Assembly (NCBI GenBank): GCA_020161835.1
Contig: JAIUNL010000014.1
Span: 1-64,000 of the forward strand
Origin: Bacteroidota bacterium
Lineage (GTDB): Bacteria; Bacteroidota; JABWAT01
Length of the DNA stretch: 64,000 bases
Direction of reading: 5' to 3'
The notes under the pieces are model-generated. The model did not search any database and had not been told where the DNA came from. It was given only the letters and a program-made list of their open reading frames with translations. Shown piece after piece: positions 45,823-54,139 of the stretch (positions are counted from its first letter, which is position 1; each line of letters opens with the position of its first letter). Made by a program: the position numbers and the translations under genes.

Positions 45823-46791
45823 ATGGCTCATTCGATGAGTTTAGTGACACAAAATCAGGTGATGCGAAGTCTTTTGGCAGAACTTGACCGTTTTACCCAA
45901 ACTGATGTTTCGGTGCTTCTGATTGGTGAAACCGGTGTTGGTAAAGAGCTTTTTGCGGAATACGTACACCGGACAAGTGAACGAATGAACAAAACTTTTG
46001 TAAAATTGTCACTGGCATCACTGGCTGAAGAATTACTCGGCAGTGAACTTTTCGGACATGAGAAAGGGTCGTTCACCAGCGCAACTTCCGAAAAAAAAGG
46101 GTTGTTTGAAATTGCCAATCAGGGTACCATTTTCCTTGATGATATTGACGATGTTCCGCTGGACATCCAGACTAAACTGCTTCGGGTTCTTGAAAATGGT
46201 GAAATCTTCAGAGTTGGCGGAATCAAACCCATAAAAGTTGACGTCAGATTGATTGCTGCAACGAAGGTGGATTTAAAAGAACGGGTGAAGGAAGGGCGTT
46301 TCCGGTCTGATTTGTATTACCGGATTCATGTTTACCCGGTAACGATTCCGCCCCTGCGTGAAAGAAAAGATGACATTGTGATTTTGGCGGATCATTTTAT
46401 TAAATTATTTGCCGGTCACAAAAATGTGATTTTACATCCCCGGACGGTCCAATACCTGCAGAACTATGAATGGCCGGGTAACGTCAGGGAATTAAAAAAT
46501 GTGATGCAGCGGCTGGTTTTTCTTGCCGATAGTGAGATTTTACCCGAACACCTTCCGGCTGATATCCATCAACCAAATGGGCATGATATTCAGTCGGGTC
46601 AGTGTATCAATTGCCTGGTTGAACAGTCGATGAATCATGAAGAAATTCTCTCCTGTCTGGAGCAAAAATTGGTTCACTATGCTCTGGAGCAGGCAAAAGG
46701 TAATAAAACTCAGGCTGCAAAAAGACTCGGGTTAAGTCCGTCAACATTCAGGGATAAATGTCACAAATACGGCTTGAACGGAACTGAGTAA
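45823..46791 (+). CDS. Sigma-54-type AAA+ transcriptional activator without receiver
   Basis: ATG 45823 gives 322 residues; TTG 45811 also opens the frame. It has only the AAA+ domain and a Fis-type helix-turn-helix, like PspF. Walker A is GETGVGKE (35-42). The sigma-54 contact loop is GSFTSA (82-87) instead of GAFTGA, and Walker B reads LDDI (105-108) with Asp for the usual Glu. R fingers (FRSDLYYRI) are present. A CINC pair (Cys261, Cys264) lies between the two domains and could sense redox or metal. It is next to the hydrogenase operon, which has a sigma-54 promoter, so it is the likely activator. Confidence 0.88.
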   Translation: MAHSMSLVTQNQVMRSLLAELDRFTQTDVSVLLIGETGVGKELFAEYVHRTSERMNKTFVKLSLASLAEELLGSELFGHEKGSFTSATSEKKGLFEIANQGTIFLDDIDDVPLDIQTKLLRVLENGEIFRVGGIKPIKVDVRLIAATKVDLKERVKEGRFRSDLYYRIHVYPVTIPPLRERKDDIVILADHFIKLFAGHKNVILHPRTVQYLQNYEWPGNVRELKNVMQRLVFLADSEILPEHLPADIHQPNGHDIQSGQCINCLVEQSMNHEEILSCLEQKLVHYALEQAKGNKTQAAKRLGLSPSTFRDKCHKYGLNGTE

Positions 46792-46808
46792 GTTCTTTAG
46801 TTACCTGT

Positions 46809-46875
46809 TGTCATCCCCGTGCAGACGGGGATCCAGTATTTAAGGCATGGATTCCCGCCTTCTCGGGAATGACAA
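46809..46875. repeat. REP-like palindromes at a convergent junction
   Basis: GTTGTCATCCCCGTGCAGAC + GGGGATCCAG and ATGGATTCCCGCCTTCTCGG + GAATGACAAC sit in opposite orientations between the activator gene and the hydrogenase protease gene. The HyaD coding end itself also holds GTCATCCCG, the head of this family. Confidence 0.8.
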
Positions 46876-46921
46876 CCTAAAAAAATGCCAAAAAGACACG
46901 GATGAGCTTCCCAGAAAGTCG

Positions 46922-47407
46922 TTAACTGCGGGATGACATCTGCAATTTCCCCATTTCCAGTTTCCCAATCAATTCCAACACCTTGTTCGCCAATTCAGGG
47001 ATTTTAGCTTCAATCTCTTCCGAAAGCTGATCTGAAATTTCCTGAAAATGACTCACTGAAACGGCGAAAAGAAAAATCTCAGGAGTGTACCCCAGCAATT
47101 GTGCCGATTGCACCAGATCGTGAAGTCCGATGTCATGGGCTGAAAGGGAAGTCGGGTAGTCGGAAGCAAAACGGGGTTTCACTAATCTGATGGTTCCATC
47201 CGGATTTTCATCCAGGCTCGCATCAATCATGATGATGGGATCATAATTCTCGAAATATTGAAGCAGGGTAAATCCTCCGGTTCCGCCGTCTTCGGCATCC
47301 CACCCATCCGGAATTCCCATTTTGGTCAGCACTTCAATCAAATGGGGGCCGATGCCTTCGTCCCCCATTAAAATATTTCCGATTCCGAGAATCAATCCTT
47401 TTTTCAT
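46922..47407 (-). CDS. hyaD: [NiFe] hydrogenase maturation protease
   Basis: The 161-residue protein has the HyaD/HybD family residues: GIGNILMGDEGIG with metal ligand Glu17, Asp62 (IMIDAS) and His91 (SLSAHD). It cuts the C-terminal tail of the large subunit after Ni insertion. It overlaps the cytochrome gene by 4 bp and is the last gene of the operon. The last few residues (KLQMSSRS) are coded by bases resembling the start of the TCATCCCG repeat, so the native C terminus may have been changed by a repeat. Confidence 0.93.
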   Translation of the reverse strand: MKKGLILGIGNILMGDEGIGPHLIEVLTKMGIPDGWDAEDGGTGGFTLLQYFENYDPIIMIDASLDENPDGTIRLVKPRFASDYPTSLSAHDIGLHDLVQSAQLLGYTPEIFLFAVSVSHFQEISDQLSEEIEAKIPELANKVLELIGKLEMGKLQMSSRS

Positions 47408-48126
47408 TTTTTCGCAGGCTCAGGTTTTTTCTGGTTTTTCCGAAGGAATTTATCCTTGGTTACAAATTTCCATCCGCCGGCCATCGAAGAAAGAACACCG
47501 CTTCCGTCTACATAATCATGGTAGAAAACCAGATAAACATGGAAAATGGTAAAGACCACGAAAAACCACATGGTGACATGGTGAATCATTCTCAGAATCA
47601 GATCGCCTCCAAAAAAGGGAATGACCCAATGAAACAAACTGCTGAACCAGTTGTCACTCATTGCAGAATACATCCCGAATCCAGTAACCACAGAAAGCAG
47701 GAAAGCCAGAAAGGTCAGAAAATACGTGAAATTGGCAACTGCATTGTGTCCTGCCGTTTCAATGTCTTTCTTTTTGATCATCAGGATGTCAACCATCAAA
47801 ACATCCCACATATTCTGGAAGTGTTTTTTGGAATAGGGGAAATAATTTTTCCAGTCTGAATATTGGTTGCCTACAAAACCCCAGTAAATCCTCACAATAA
47901 AATTGATCAGAAAAACATAGGCGGCAGCAAAATGGATAAACCTGATCCATCCGAAAAAGTAAAGCATAGAGGCATCATTGCCCCCATGCTGCAATACAAT
48001 CGGATTTCCGATCAGGTACCCGGTAATGCATAAAACCACAATGCAAAGAGCGTTCAACCAATGATAAATCCTGACAGGACGTTCCCAGACATAAACCCGG
48101 AACAGGGCTATTTCTTTTTTGCGCAT
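47404..48126 (-). CDS. cybH: Hydrogenase b-type cytochrome subunit
   Basis: The 240-residue protein has four membrane helices and histidines placed as in the HyaC/HupC family (IYHWLNALCI, IRFIHFAAAYV, MIHHVTMWFF, HVYLVFYHDYVDG) for two b haems. It anchors the hydrogenase in the membrane and passes electrons to the quinone pool. It lies between the large-subunit and protease genes, as in known group 1 operons. Confidence 0.94.
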   Translation of the reverse strand: MRKKEIALFRVYVWERPVRIYHWLNALCIVVLCITGYLIGNPIVLQHGGNDASMLYFFGWIRFIHFAAAYVFLINFIVRIYWGFVGNQYSDWKNYFPYSKKHFQNMWDVLMVDILMIKKKDIETAGHNAVANFTYFLTFLAFLLSVVTGFGMYSAMSDNWFSSLFHWVIPFFGGDLILRMIHHVTMWFFVVFTIFHVYLVFYHDYVDGSGVLSSMAGGWKFVTKDKFLRKNQKKPEPAKK

Positions 48127-48138
48127 AAGGTTATCCTT

Positions 48139-49857
48139 TCAGAAGGTGTCAATCTGATGAACGTATCGTCCCTTTTCGTCATAAATATGAACGGCACAGG
48201 CCAGACACGGATCAAAACTGTGAATCGTTCTGAGCACTTCGAGCGGATTTTCCGGATCTGCAATGGGTGTCCCGATCAGAGAAGCTTCATAAGCAGACCG
48301 CTGCCCGTTCGCATCACGTGGTGACGCATTCCAGGTACTGGGAACAACCAGCTGGTAATTGGCTGTCTTTTTATCTTTGATGACAATCCAGTGAGCCAGT
48401 GCGCCTCGTGGTGCTTCAGTCATCCCAACACCTTTTGCTTCTGCAGGCCACGTATCCGGATTCCGGAATTCCTGATTGACGGTACGTGAATCACCGTTTT
48501 TAATATTGGTGATCAGCATATCGTAAAACTCAAGTGCCCAGTTGGCAACCAGGCGGGTTTCAAGTCCGCGTGCAGCAGTCCGGCCAAGAGTTGAGAACAG
48601 GGCAGTAACCGGAACGTCAAGTTTGGTAAGCGCTTCTGTAACGACTTCTTTGTATTCCGTTTTTCCGGAAGCAAAACCCACCAGCATTCTGGAAAGCGGA
48701 CCCACTTCCATCGGGTTTCCTTTCCAGCGTGGTGTTTTGAGCCAGGAATATTTTTTATCCACATCGAGATAATCATAAGGTGGTTTCGGACCGGAATAGG
48801 CCAGTTTGGTTTCACCTTCCCAGGGGTGAAGTCCGGTTTCATTCCCACCAGAATAATCATAATACGATCTGGAGATGAATTCCTTGATTTGTTCACCGTC
48901 TTTCCCATCAACCGGGATCACTTCATTCAGATTTCTACCCATTATAATTCCTCTGGGGAATTTAAAGGAAGAAACATCACTGTATCCGTTTGTTGGCAAG
49001 TCACCATAGGCGAGATAGTTTTCAAGTCCGCCGCCGATTGCACCCCAGTCTTTGTAGAACGATGCAATGGCCATCAGATCAGGAATGTAAACCTGCTCGA
49101 TAAAAACTTTGGCATCATCAAGAAGATGTTTGACCTGAGCCAGACGTTCAGCATTGATGGCATTCACTTCATTGATATTGAGTGAACAGGCAACACCGCC
49201 CACGAGATAATTCGGGTGAGGATTTTTCCCACCGAAAATCGCATGAATTTTCACGATTTCTTTTTGCCATTCGAGCGCTTCCAGATAGTGGGCAACACCC
49301 ATTAAATTGGCTTCTGCCGGAAGTTTATACGCTTTGTGACCCCAGTAGCCATTGGCGAAAATGCCAAGCTGTCCGCTGTCAACAAATCCTTTCAGTCGTT
49401 TTTGAAGATCACGGAAGTAGCCTGGTGAACTTTTCGGCCAGGATGAAATACTCTGGGCAAGGTTTGAAGTTGCAACAGGGTCGGCACTGAGTGCACTAAC
49501 CACATCAACCCAGTCAAGGGCATGCAAATGGTAAAAGTGAACCACGTGATCCTGCATCATCTGGGTAACAAACATCAGGTTTCTGATGAGTTCAGCATTT
49601 TGCGGAATTTGCCAGTTTAGCGCATCTTCAACTGACCGGACTGAGGCAAGGGCATGAACGGTGGTGCAAACGCCGCAAACCCGTTCAACAAAAGCCCATA
49701 CATCACGGGGGTCACGGTCTTTTACAATCAGTTCAATTCCACGAACCATAGTACCGGAACTGAAGGCATCAACAACTTTTCCGTCTTTAACTTCAAGTTC
49801 AACCCGAAGGTGTCCTTCAATACGGGTTACCGGGTCAATAACTATTCGGTTTGCCAT
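48139..49857 (-). CDS. hyaB: [NiFe] hydrogenase large subunit, group 1
   Basis: The 572-residue catalytic subunit has the N-terminal Ni ligands in RVCGVCTTVHA (Cys61, Cys64) and the C-terminal ligands in DPCLACAVH (Cys551, Cys554). The 15-residue tail after His557 would be removed by the protease HyaD. It oxidises H2 on the periplasmic face together with the small subunit, which carries the Tat signal for the pair. Other conserved blocks (ALASVRSVEDAL, TEAPRGALAHW) match uptake enzymes of the Hya/Hup type. The hyp genes for Ni-Fe cofactor assembly are not in the window. Confidence 0.96.
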   Translation of the reverse strand: MANRIVIDPVTRIEGHLRVELEVKDGKVVDAFSSGTMVRGIELIVKDRDPRDVWAFVERVCGVCTTVHALASVRSVEDALNWQIPQNAELIRNLMFVTQMMQDHVVHFYHLHALDWVDVVSALSADPVATSNLAQSISSWPKSSPGYFRDLQKRLKGFVDSGQLGIFANGYWGHKAYKLPAEANLMGVAHYLEALEWQKEIVKIHAIFGGKNPHPNYLVGGVACSLNINEVNAINAERLAQVKHLLDDAKVFIEQVYIPDLMAIASFYKDWGAIGGGLENYLAYGDLPTNGYSDVSSFKFPRGIIMGRNLNEVIPVDGKDGEQIKEFISRSYYDYSGGNETGLHPWEGETKLAYSGPKPPYDYLDVDKKYSWLKTPRWKGNPMEVGPLSRMLVGFASGKTEYKEVVTEALTKLDVPVTALFSTLGRTAARGLETRLVANWALEFYDMLITNIKNGDSRTVNQEFRNPDTWPAEAKGVGMTEAPRGALAHWIVIKDKKTANYQLVVPSTWNASPRDANGQRSAYEASLIGTPIADPENPLEVLRTIHSFDPCLACAVHIYDEKGRYVHQIDTF

Positions 49858-49862
49858 GATAA

Positions 49863-50984
49863 TTAATCTCCTTCCTGATCCCGGTCAGGGACTGCGCTGG
49901 TTTCAATATGCTCATTGATTTCATCCTTTTTGCGGATGTTGGTTATCACTGCATGGGCTGCAATACCGACCGCAGCTCCCACACCAAGTCCAAGACCAAT
50001 GGTGTCGGCGGTGGTTTCAATTCCAAATCCGGGGAAGGAAGCAAGATGCTGATAAAATGGACCGTGATCCCAGAAATTGGCTTCCGAACAACCCAGACAT
50101 CCATGTCCGGCCTGAATCGGGAAGCTCGTTCCGCCATTCCATTTGGTAACCGCACAGGCATTGTAAGTCACCGGACCCCGGCATCCAACCTTGTACAAAC
50201 AATATCCCTTTTTGGCGTTTTCATCATCAAATTCTTCGACAAATAAACCGGCATCGTAGTTAGGCCGGCGATAGCAGGTGTCATGAACCCTTCGGCCATA
50301 AAATGCCATTGGCCTGCCCTGACCATCCAGTTGTGGAATGGTACCGAATGCCAGAATGTGAACAATGATACCGGCCATGACTTCGCCGATTGGCGGGCAT
50401 CCCGGCACTTTAATAAGTGGTTTTCCGCTGATGATTTTATGAATCGGAGTTGCTGTAGTCGGGTTGGGATTTGCAGCCTGAACACATCCGTTTGAAGCAC
50501 AATTGCCCCAGGCAATTACAGCTTTTGCACCTTCGGCAGCTTCCTTAAGTCTGGCTTCGGCAGTCTGACCGCCGATACAGCAATAAACGCCATCGTCACC
50601 TGTGGGAACAGATCCTTCAACAAGAAGAATATATTCGCCCCAGTTATCTTTCATGCTTTTTTTCATGGCAGCTTCTGCCTGATGACCGGCTGCCGCCTGA
50701 AGGGTTTCTGTATAATCGAGAGAAATATTGTCAAGAATAATATCTGCAACTATGGGATGTGAAGACCTGATAAACGATTCACTGCAGCAGGTACATTCCT
50801 GAAGGTGAAGCCAGATAACCGCCGGCCGTTTTTTAGTCTCCATTGCCCGTACAACCGAGGCAACGCCGGTGGATTCAACGCCGATAAAAGCACCCATCCA
50901 GGCACAGAATTTCAGAAAATCACGGCGGGAGTAACCCTTGTTCTGCATTTCCTCCCAAAGTGTCAGTTGTTTATGATCAGCCAT
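49863..50984 (-). CDS. hyaA: [NiFe] hydrogenase small subunit, O2-tolerant type
   Basis: ATG 50984, preceded by AAGGGAAG, gives 373 residues; the frame runs to 51113 but that would include the promoter. It has a Tat signal (SRRDFLKF, about 19-26). The proximal cluster has CTCCSES near residue 65 and NCASNGC further on, so both extra cysteines of the [4Fe-3S] cluster are present, as in E. coli Hyd-1. Distal (HDTCYRR, GYCLYKVGC) and medial cluster motifs (NACAV, GHGCLGC) are complete. A C-terminal membrane helix anchors it. This predicts H2 uptake in air or microaerobic conditions. Confidence 0.95.
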   Translation of the reverse strand: MADHKQLTLWEEMQNKGYSRRDFLKFCAWMGAFIGVESTGVASVVRAMETKKRPAVIWLHLQECTCCSESFIRSSHPIVADIILDNISLDYTETLQAAAGHQAEAAMKKSMKDNWGEYILLVEGSVPTGDDGVYCCIGGQTAEARLKEAAEGAKAVIAWGNCASNGCVQAANPNPTTATPIHKIISGKPLIKVPGCPPIGEVMAGIIVHILAFGTIPQLDGQGRPMAFYGRRVHDTCYRRPNYDAGLFVEEFDDENAKKGYCLYKVGCRGPVTYNACAVTKWNGGTSFPIQAGHGCLGCSEANFWDHGPFYQHLASFPGFGIETTADTIGLGLGVGAAVGIAAHAVITNIRKKDEINEHIETSAVPDRDQEGD

Positions 50985-51082
50985 AACAATCTTCCCTTCA
51001 CTATTTCTTTGATAAACAGATCGAACAGCGTTTTTTCTGCTCTGATTGGACTGATAAATCTTGATTGCGATTGTCACAGTAT

Positions 51083-51098
51083 TGCAATTAGCCTGCCA
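51083..51098 (-). promoter_or_regulatory. Sigma-54 (-24/-12) promoter of the hydrogenase operon
   Basis: On the minus strand TGGCAGGCTAATTGCA matches the consensus TGGCACG-N4-TTGCA at all but one specified base, with the GG and GC elements ten bases apart as needed. Transcription should begin near 51072, leaving a leader of about 88 bases before ATG 50984. An activator gene of the right family lies at the far end of the operon. A weak ACCA-N4-TGGT palindrome (51125-51136) upstream could be an activator site. Confidence 0.75.
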
Positions 51099-51218
51099 GA
51101 GTTTTTCAAACAACAGAAAAAAGGACCAAATATGGTTAAAGCATAGGGAAGTGTTTTCTAAGTGGTTTTTTGCAAATTTGTTTAGAATTGTATTTCAACA
51201 GGTAGGAAGTAAAAAAGA

Positions 51219-51244
51219 AAAACCCACGGATTTCCGTGGGTTTT
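51219..51244 (-). terminator. Intrinsic terminator of the CNBD-ZIP gene
   Basis: AAAACCCACGG (51219-51229) and CCGTGGGTTTT (51234-51244) form an 11-bp perfect stem with a T-rich tail on the minus strand. It is about 36 bp past the stop at 51280 and separates that gene from the hydrogenase promoter. Confidence 0.88.
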
Positions 51245-51279
51245 AAGCGGAAATCCGCAGATAGAAGGGAAGCTTGTAA

Positions 51280-52572
51280 TTATTCGAGTGTTTTAAAGAA
51301 AATAGCAGCAAGAAATCCCATCAGCGTTGCAATACCGGTTATTGAACCCCCTTTTTCAAAAGCTTCAGGGAGCATGGTTTCTGCGATCATGGTGAGCATG
51401 GCACCTGCTGCCAACCCTTCAATAACTGCAAAAAGTGTCGGCGGTGCGCCAATAAAGAAAATATTGCCAACGTAGGCACCCAATCCTGTGATTATGCATA
51501 GCGACATCCACATCCAGAAAATCCGGTTAAAACTGTAACCCTGATGTTTCATTCCTGCTGAACTGGAAAGGGCTTCGGGATAGTTCGAGAGAAATAAACC
51601 GGCAAGCAACGAAAAACTGATCGAAGAGTGAATAATACTGGATCCGATTACCAGCGATTCCGGAATTCCATCGAGTAAAATTCCGAGCCAGATTGCAAGT
51701 GGAGCACCACCATGTTCTTTTGCGGCGTCATTTACGTCTTTATCGGTAAAATGAATGGATCTGTTTTTTAAATTGTTTACCAAAGATTCAGCCCATTGAT
51801 TTGCTGATTCTTCACTGATCTGGCGGGTTTCTTTCAGATCAAGAATCCGGCTTTCGACCAGTTGCCTCAACGAATCCTGCAAAGTGACTGAAGAACTGAT
51901 TAACTGATCAAAATTTTCTTTCAGGATCATCCAGGCTTTAACATCAGAGGTACAGACAGCAGTTGCTGACCGGGGTGCGCCGGTTACCAACGCCATTTCA
52001 CCCAGCACATCTTCATCGTGAAGGGTTGCCAGTTTTTTCATATTGTCCCTCACGTTGATAATATCAACGGTTCCTGAAACAATAATGTACATACTGTCGC
52101 CAGGTTCACCCTGACGGAGAATGGTGGTTCCGCTTGGAAAAACACGTTCGACAATATTGGGAACAATGGAATTGATTTGTTCAGGGGGAAGGTGATGGAA
52201 CAGGGGAATGTGCGATAATTTGTCAGACAGTTCTTTGTATTCTTCAAGTTTCTTTTTCCGCAGGAAACTTAAGGTAGTTGCTGCCTTTCTTAAAAAACCG
52301 CCTTGTGAGTTGATGATGGCATTGAGTCCCATGTAAAAGAGACCACCCAGAATACATCCGGCGGCAAGCGGATAAAAGTGGCCGGCTTCAAGTGCTGAAC
52401 CAACCAGGTCAATAGTTAAAGCAGCAAGTAATGCACCTCCGCCAAAAGCCATTAATCCGGAGGTCCATTTGTCATTGGGGCGCCACATGAGAAGGGTTAT
52501 TGCGCCTAAAGGGAGTGAAATTGCACTGATAATTCCAAACAGAAAGGCATCTAATGACATGTCACCGGTCAT
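51280..52572 (-). CDS. ZIP-like metal transporter with internal cyclic nucleotide-binding domain
   Basis: The 430-residue protein has three membrane helices (about 8-28, 38-60, 68-88), then a long loop holding a full cNMP-binding domain (about 119-235; phosphate cassette LGEMALVTGAPRSATA at 190-205), then about five helices (about 290-430). The second half resembles ZIP helices 4-8 (LDGIPESLVIG in place of HNxPEG, SNYPEAL, AETMLPEAF), but the metal-binding histidines are largely replaced. It may be a cNMP-regulated metal or other ion transporter. A GGGG-rich ribosome site precedes the ATG. Confidence 0.82.
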   Translation of the reverse strand: MTGDMSLDAFLFGIISAISLPLGAITLLMWRPNDKWTSGLMAFGGGALLAALTIDLVGSALEAGHFYPLAAGCILGGLFYMGLNAIINSQGGFLRKAATTLSFLRKKKLEEYKELSDKLSHIPLFHHLPPEQINSIVPNIVERVFPSGTTILRQGEPGDSMYIIVSGTVDIINVRDNMKKLATLHDEDVLGEMALVTGAPRSATAVCTSDVKAWMILKENFDQLISSSVTLQDSLRQLVESRILDLKETRQISEESANQWAESLVNNLKNRSIHFTDKDVNDAAKEHGGAPLAIWLGILLDGIPESLVIGSSIIHSSISFSLLAGLFLSNYPEALSSSAGMKHQGYSFNRIFWMWMSLCIITGLGAYVGNIFFIGAPPTLFAVIEGLAAGAMLTMIAETMLPEAFEKGGSITGIATLMGFLAAIFFKTLE

Positions 52573-52850
52573 AAACCCCCCAGAGGTATGAATAAATCAA
52601 GGGGAAAAACTACGGATTTTTTTTCGGATGGATGATTAAGATCAGATTAGAATATCTGTTTGTTTGAAATTAATTCAGGAAGGCAAAACAGGTTTTGCTA
52701 AGCTCTTCCATCACCTTTATGGATGGTTGCAGGTAGCCACAGGTGTCGACTTTAGCACATCCCTATCCACAGAATTGTGAACAGGAATGTGCTAAGAGTT
52801 TTTAGACACAAAAAGTACGACAAAGAGAAGCTGTGATTCTCGTCAAATTA
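52573..52850. other. Intergenic region with an inverted repeat
   Basis: This 278-bp spacer contains TTTAGCACATCCCT...AGGAATGTGCTAAG (about 52750-52800), an imperfect inverted repeat with a CCACAGAATTGTGA core. It may mark the edge of the foreign metal-efflux block. No gene was seen. Confidence 0.5.
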
Positions 52851-54128
52851 TCAATGTTCATGTCCTTCACCTTTGTTGGTCATTTTAGCCAGGATGAAAA
52901 ATACTCCGTTAACCACTACTTTACTATTGACAGGAATTTCAGTTAGTAAAGTAATTTCACTATAACCAATTTCAGTTGCGCCTTTACGAATGAGGATTTT
53001 TTCAAAGGTTGTTCCGCCTTCGGTGTGTTCGGGTTCACCTTCTTCGCTTTGGCGGGGTTTCTTTTCATCGTGCTTTTGTTCGGCAGATTCGGTTTCGTTG
53101 TTTTTTTGTTCACCTTTCCTTTGAGCATCTGAAACAATAAAAATATAGTCTTGTCCCTCATGGTTTATTATTGCGTTTGAAGGTACTGCATCAACGATAG
53201 CGTTTTCTAAACTTACCAAAGCAGTAATACTCATTCCATCAATCAAACCTTGTTTATTCCCTTTTACCTTTGCATGAATGGCGACGGCTTTGGTGTTGGG
53301 TTCAAACGTGTTACTGATCGCATAAACATCAGCATCGTATTCTTTGCCAGGGTTGTTGGTGAGAGTAAAATGTATGGTTTGACCGACTTTCAGTTTCTGT
53401 AAATCTTTTTCATAAACATACAAATCCAAATGCAGTTGGCTGTTGTCAACTATTTCCGCAATGGGATTATTGGCATCCACATAGCTGCCAACGTTTACCA
53501 AAATAGTACTGATTGCTCCGTTTATGGGACTTGTGATGTTAACAACCGACTGAATGTTTTCAGCTGTTAGAGTTTCAGTATTTATTCCAATCAATTCCAA
53601 TTGCTTTTGCAAACTTGATTTTCTGGCATTCAAGGTTTTAAGTTCTGCTTCAGCTGACTGAAAATTTTTCAATACGCCTGCATTACCTTGTTGCAAATCT
53701 TTTTGGCGGGTAAATTCAAATAGTGCCAATTCCGATTTTGAGGAAACACTTAAAAATTCTTCCTGCAGGGTAATAAATGAATTATGCGATATAGTGGCAA
53801 TTACCTGTCCTTTGTTTACAGTGTTACCCGGTTGCACCAAAATTGATTTGATTAAGCCGCCCAATGATGCTGTTGCATTTGCTTTGTTTTGATTCGGCAC
53901 TTTTAAAAATCCATTTGCCTTGAGTGACGCTGTGAGTTGTTTTTTTTCAATACTACCTATTTCAATTTTGATGGATTTTATCTGCTCTGGTGTTAACATT
54001 ACAGTGTTGGGGTTTTCGTATTTGCCATGCTGTACAGATTCTTCTCCCAATTTCCCGGTTTTATTGCTGTTGCAGGATGAAGAGATTATTGCTGTTGAAA
54101 GTGTGGCCAGGATTATAAATTGTTTCAT
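52851..54128 (-). CDS. CzcB/CusB-type RND efflux adaptor lipoprotein
   Basis: The 425-residue protein has a lipoprotein signal (TAIISSSC, Cys about 19) and the periplasmic adaptor layout: barrel-sandwich halves (LGGLIKSILVQPGNTVNKGQ and TSPINGAISTILVNVGSYVD), a coiled-coil hairpin and a beta-barrel domain. A loop of about 30 residues is rich in Glu, Lys and His (EQKHDEKKPRQSEEGEPEHT) and the protein ends HEH, so it may bind metal ions. It starts 11 bp after the RND gene upstream. The base composition is more AT-rich than the rest of the window. Confidence 0.92.
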   Translation of the reverse strand: MKQFIILATLSTAIISSSCNSNKTGKLGEESVQHGKYENPNTVMLTPEQIKSIKIEIGSIEKKQLTASLKANGFLKVPNQNKANATASLGGLIKSILVQPGNTVNKGQVIATISHNSFITLQEEFLSVSSKSELALFEFTRQKDLQQGNAGVLKNFQSAEAELKTLNARKSSLQKQLELIGINTETLTAENIQSVVNITSPINGAISTILVNVGSYVDANNPIAEIVDNSQLHLDLYVYEKDLQKLKVGQTIHFTLTNNPGKEYDADVYAISNTFEPNTKAVAIHAKVKGNKQGLIDGMSITALVSLENAIVDAVPSNAIINHEGQDYIFIVSDAQRKGEQKNNETESAEQKHDEKKPRQSEEGEPEHTEGGTTFEKILIRKGATEIGYSEITLLTEIPVNSKVVVNGVFFILAKMTNKGEGHEH

Positions 54129-54139
54129 TATTTAAATTA

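Noticed and set aside
51125..51136. ACCA-N4-TGGT as a firm enhancer site for the hydrogenase activator
   Set aside because: The palindrome is short and occurs once; kept only as a weak remark in the promoter entry.
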